A stretch of DNA of 64,000 nt from Paenibacillus sp. LS1 (GTDB taxonomy: Bacteria; Bacillota; Bacilli; Paenibacillales; Paenibacillaceae): contig NZ_JAPDOE010000016.1 of assembly GCF_026013365.1 (NCBI RefSeq), positions 31,908-95,907 on the forward strand. Direction: 5' to 3'. The translations under genes and the position numbers were made by a program. Below, piece by piece: positions 61,291-64,000 of this stretch (the stretch's first letter is position 1; every line of letters begins with the position of its first letter). The notes under the pieces were generated by a model. That model saw only the letters and a list, made by a program, of their open reading frames with translations. It had not been told where the DNA came from and searched no databases.

Positions 61291-61520
61291 CCTTTATAAG
61301 TTGAACTCCAGAATAGAATATTTACACTTGCCCTTCCAATGATAGAAAAATATTTAGATCAGAATTATATCCACAATTTCTTGAAACCACTTTTACAATG
61401 GTTTAAGTCTGTGGATAAGCATCTGGTTCTGACTAGCTTACTCCATTAGCTTGTAGGCAAACTCTGTTCTTCCAATGCAACTGTCATTTAGAAAGCTTTT
61501 AACATTGCTCCTAAAGTTAT
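61291..61520. repeat. Dispersed repeat, copy 2 (direct partner at 33616-33800)
   Basis: Begins with TTATAAGTTGAACTCCAGAA and TATTTACACTTGCC and ends near GAAAGCTTTTAACATTGCT, aligned with the first copy with gaps. It is non-coding and lies in the 667-base gap 61149-61815 between the MerR gene and a convergent membrane-protein gene. Apart from the terminator at 61614-61648, the gap holds nothing else. Confidence 0.5.
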
Positions 61521-61613
61521 TTCTATTCTCTACATTCTGGCTTGAAATTGATCCATGCTGTTTCAATAATCATGGACAAGATATCGATATTGCCGGCACT
61601 GCCGTTTAATACA

Positions 61614-61648
61614 AAAGGGACGTACGCCCTCAGGCGTCACGTCCCTTT
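61614..61648. terminator. Bidirectional terminator hairpin
   Basis: AAAGGGACG pairs with CGTCCCTTT, with a further ACGCC/GGCGT stem inside. It lies between the convergent MerR and membrane-protein genes; an A run on the left makes it suitable for the minus-strand gene. Confidence 0.75.
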
Positions 61649-61815
61649 ATGTATCCAAGTAACTCAGCCGCAATGTGAACAAGCCTTACTGATGTTCACT
61701 CTGAGTACTTTATGAGTACCTTTTTTATATAAGGCAACTCTTTACTACAATCTCTCTTCCCTTGTTCCTGTCGCAACTATTGCGTTCTGTGTTCTGCATT
61801 CCACCATTTATCCGA

Positions 61816-62298
61816 TTAAGCTCTTGGTGCGTGATCCGATGAAGATGCATCTGTAGCCAGACTGGTTCTCGCCATCCGACCAGGAATCTGCCATGCAGAT
61901 ACAATCGCAAGCACAATGAATAATAGATCGATCGGTTGACTGAAGTACTCCTGGAAGGTTTCCACAAACGCACTGATCATCTCGCTATCAAACACGAGTT
62001 CCATCACGCTTACATCACCAAACAGTTCAGAAGTAAAATATACCACCGTCAGATATTTGCCTAGCAAAATACCGACGAGAGCAAAAAGTACGGCTATGAT
62101 CTTATGTACCGTCGCAATTTTTTTGTTCGAGAACAATACAACTGCGTAGCCCGTGAGCGCCCCTATCAAAATGGCAATGAGTCCTACCTCATACTCGGTC
62201 ATTGCAGCAATTGCTGCCCATACGATGCCTCCCAGAATGGCTGCAATTAAGCCACCAATGATCGGCATCCCGATTTTAATTCCTTGTTTCTCTTCCAC
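61816..62298 (-). CDS. Four-helix membrane protein of unknown function
   Basis: A 160-residue protein that I do not recognise. Four hydrophobic segments are visible at about 10-33, 38-57, 65-88 and 122-140. Between the third and fourth lies an acidic, Phe-rich loop (FTSELFGDVSVMELVFD, EMISAFVETFQEYF). The tail is hydrophilic (ATDASSSDHAPRA). No enzymatic or transporter motif is seen. The start is GTG at 62298, ten bases after AGGAGGG. It is a single gene, with a hairpin terminator downstream, so it looks like a genuine small integral membrane protein. Confidence 0.8.
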   Translation of the reverse strand: MEEKQGIKIGMPIIGGLIAAILGGIVWAAIAAMTEYEVGLIAILIGALTGYAVVLFSNKKIATVHKIIAVLFALVGILLGKYLTVVYFTSELFGDVSVMELVFDSEMISAFVETFQEYFSQPIDLLFIVLAIVSAWQIPGRMARTSLATDASSSDHAPRA

Positions 62299-62512
62299 GT
62301 TGTCTTTCCCTCCTGAGTCATGCTTATGCTTATTTTCCAGAAATCACCTTTCCTATGAAACCATAAAAAGACCTATTTTTCAACAACTTTCTACTTTTAG
62401 TGACCATGTATCTATTATGTTAGATAAATATATTAGCATTCATTCCATATTTATTTAAAAAACCGATTTTCCATCTATTCAGAATACATCCTAAGTACTC
62501 TCAAGAAACGAA

Positions 62513-62555
62513 AAACATCCCTTTTAGCAGCCTAATAGCCGTAAAAGAGATGTTT
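62513..62555 (-). terminator. Intrinsic terminator of dgk-dck
   Basis: Outer stem AAACATC (62513-62519) with GATGTTT (62549-62555) and an inner CTTTTA/TAAAAG stem; a T run follows on the minus strand. It lies 22 bases past the dck stop. The rest of the AT-rich gap 62299-62512 is empty. Confidence 0.75.
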
Positions 62556-62576
62556 CCCGTTGCTTACATTATATAT

Positions 62577-63233
62577 TTATACTTGAGCTTCCTTAGAAGG
62601 CTGAATGACAGCTGCGATCTGTGCCAAAATAGCATCGACTGATGCCGGATCATGCACATCATACTCATCAATGTTCAGACGCAACACTGGACAAGCCGTA
62701 AACTGATCAATCCATACCGAATAGCGCTCATGCATGTGCTCCCAGTACGAACGATCCGTTTGAATCTCCATCTCACGTCCGCGCTCCGTAATACGGCTCA
62801 AAATCGACGGCAGACTACCTTCCAGATAGATCAGTACGTCCGGATGTGGGAAATAAGGGGTCATCACCATCGCTTCAAACAAACTGCTGTATGTCTCAAA
62901 ATCGGTAGCAGACATGGTTCCTTGATCCGCATGCATCTGTGCAAATATGCCTGTATCTTCATAGATGGAACGATCCTGTACGAATCCTCCACCCAGTTCA
63001 AAAATCTTCTTTTGCTCCTTAAAGCGCTCTGCCAGGAAATAAATCTGCAGATGGAAGCTCCAACGCTCGAAGTCATGATAGAACTTCTCCAAATAAGGAT
63101 TGTGATCGACTTGCTCCAAAGAGGTCTTGAAATTCAAACGCTGCGCAAGTGCAGCAGTTAACGTGGATTTGCCCACCCCAACCGTACCTGCTACCGTAAT
63201 TAATGCATTCGCTGGAATGCCATAGTTATTCAT
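62577..63233 (-). CDS. dck: Deoxyadenosine/deoxycytidine kinase
   Basis: A 218-residue deoxynucleoside kinase of the dNK/thymidylate-kinase-like fold. The P-loop is GTVGVGKST near 15-23. VDHNPYLEKFYHDFERWSFH, FLAERFKEQKKIF, FVQDRSIYEDTGIFAQMH (with the catalytic DRS) and FPHPDVLIYLEG all match Bacillus Dck almost word for word. It salvages deoxyadenosine and deoxycytidine to their monophosphates. The start overlaps the dgk stop by four bases, so the two are translationally coupled. Confidence 0.96.
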   Translation of the reverse strand: MNNYGIPANALITVAGTVGVGKSTLTAALAQRLNFKTSLEQVDHNPYLEKFYHDFERWSFHLQIYFLAERFKEQKKIFELGGGFVQDRSIYEDTGIFAQMHADQGTMSATDFETYSSLFEAMVMTPYFPHPDVLIYLEGSLPSILSRITERGREMEIQTDRSYWEHMHERYSVWIDQFTACPVLRLNIDEYDVHDPASVDAILAQIAAVIQPSKEAQV

Positions 63234-63862
63234 ATGATATACTCCTTTACCTGATTAACAATCTGCCTGAAGTGTTCAGGATGTTCCACAAAATCGAGTT
63301 GCTCCGCATTGACCTTAATGATTACTGGCGGATTTGAGCTATTCGCCAAGTAATCCATGCCTGTTTTGTAATCAACAATTAGTTGTTCCATGTATGCCGG
63401 GTCCATGTCCTGCTCAAATGAGCGCCCACGTTTGTTAATGCGGTACATCAACGTATCGAGTTCAGCTTCAATATAGAGCACCAGATTGGGCTTCGGCAGA
63501 TCATCCGTTAACAGATGATAGATTTGACGGTATTTATCCCGTTTCGTTCCCTTTAAGGTACGATCGGCAAAAATCATGTTTTTATAGATATGGTAGTCCG
63601 AAATGACAGGGGTATTCTGCTCCACATAATGAGCGCCCGTGTCTTCCAGTTGTTTAAACCGATTACACAGAAAAAACATTTCCAATTGGAAACTCCACTC
63701 GTCGATATCTTGATAAAAGGAAGCCAGAAATGGGTTCTCTTCTACGATTTCTTTAACCAGCGGAAGGTTCAATTCATGGGAAAGCATGGTTGCCAACGTT
63801 GTTTTTCCCGCTCCAATTGGACCTTCCACCGCAATAAACGGGGCTGATTTCATCGTGTTCAC
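63230..63862 (-). CDS. dgk: Deoxyguanosine kinase
   Basis: A 210-residue deoxynucleoside kinase. The P-loop is EGPIGAGKTTL near 13-23; DEWSFQLEMFFLCNRFKQLED, VISDYHIYKN (ISDYH in place of DRS, as in Bacillus Dgk) and LLTDDLPKPNLVLYIEA identify it. It phosphorylates purine deoxynucleosides, mainly deoxyguanosine. The start is GTG at 63862, four bases after AGGAGG; an ATG at 63853 is in frame but far from that site. First gene of the dgk-dck pair. The upstream 138 bases to the window end are AT-rich and contain its promoter, which I did not pin down. Confidence 0.95.
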   Translation of the reverse strand: MNTMKSAPFIAVEGPIGAGKTTLATMLSHELNLPLVKEIVEENPFLASFYQDIDEWSFQLEMFFLCNRFKQLEDTGAHYVEQNTPVISDYHIYKNMIFADRTLKGTKRDKYRQIYHLLTDDLPKPNLVLYIEAELDTLMYRINKRGRSFEQDMDPAYMEQLIVDYKTGMDYLANSSNPPVIIKVNAEQLDFVEHPEHFRQIVNQVKEYII

Positions 63863-64000
63863 TGTTCCTCCTCGTGCTTATGCATGTTTCCGTTTTCTAT
63901 ATAGACCTCACCTATTGTATCACAGCTTTAAGGATTGAGACGCCAGTATTTTATGTATAAAACAAGTCAAATCAAAATGAATGACATATATTAAAATAAG

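Overview
The window reads as a chromosomal segment of a Paenibacillus-like member of the Bacillales. The grounds are strong AGGAGG-type ribosome binding sites, frequent TTG and GTG starts, moderate GC, many secreted polysaccharide-active enzymes, and close resemblance of dck/dgk, ykoEDC and nasBC to their Bacillus counterparts. No rRNA, tRNA, CRISPR array, prophage or transposase gene was seen. Most of the window is metabolic, sensory and transport genes, but it carries several dispersed repeats and unusual RNA leaders.

Layout. 1-4.5 kb: secreted HExxH metallopeptidase (cut by the window edge), LysR regulator plus threonine-aldolase-like enzyme, divergent quinone oxidoreductase. 4.5-7.8 kb: a ~0.3 kb dispersed repeat, an orphan colicin/pyocin-type immunity protein with an unknown partner, a NirC-like channel, and a WXG100-headed protein. 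7.9-12.3 kb: GH30 and GH3 secreted glycosidases. 12.8-18.3 kb: a two-gene operon of unknown function, a ~1,656-residue DUF5724/DUF4132-type protein and a 139-residue protein with a ubiquitin-like look. 18.6-24.6 kb: divergent nitrate assimilation genes nasBC and nasA. 24.7-33.6 kb: fabF with a divergent MmyB/MltR-type regulator, an OmpR-type response regulator, a large hybrid histidine kinase, a PAS-only protein and a chemoreceptor. 34-42.5 kb: methionine ABC transporter metNIQ, an outer-surface PQQ-like beta-propeller protein, and the ECF transporter ykoEDC behind a TPP riboswitch. 42.5-53.5 kb: PL3 pectate lyase, an orphan radical SAM/SPASM protein, a sugar ABC importer with AraC regulator, a giant DUF5695/LamG protein, and a GH127 gene carrying an internal deletion. 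53.7-60.1 kb: a second TPP riboswitch, a ThiXYZ-type pyrimidine importer, and thiM-thiD-thiE. 60.4-63.9 kb: MerR/TipA-type regulator, membrane protein, dck-dgk.

How it fits together. Thiamin supply is the strongest theme: two importers for thiamin pyrimidine precursors, each behind its own TPP riboswitch and terminator, plus the salvage enzymes ThiM, ThiD and ThiE. Nitrate assimilation is the second: nasA, nasB and nasC share one 424-bp divergent region, and both transcripts begin with hairpins whose six-base loops carry A at position 1 and G at position 4 ahead of intrinsic terminators, the hallmark of ANTAR-protein antitermination. Plant-polysaccharide use (GH3, GH30, PL3, DUF5695, GH127 remnant, sugar ABC importer with a cre site) is the third.

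The best candidates for something undescribed are the DUF5724/DUF4132 giant with its small partner, the paired nas leaders, and the non-coding repeat families (a ~0.3 kb inverted pair 52 kb apart, a 167-bp MITE-like element inside the ykoE leader, and a ~0.2 kb direct pair). All similarity statements come from reading the sequence by eye and from memory of the families; no search was run.
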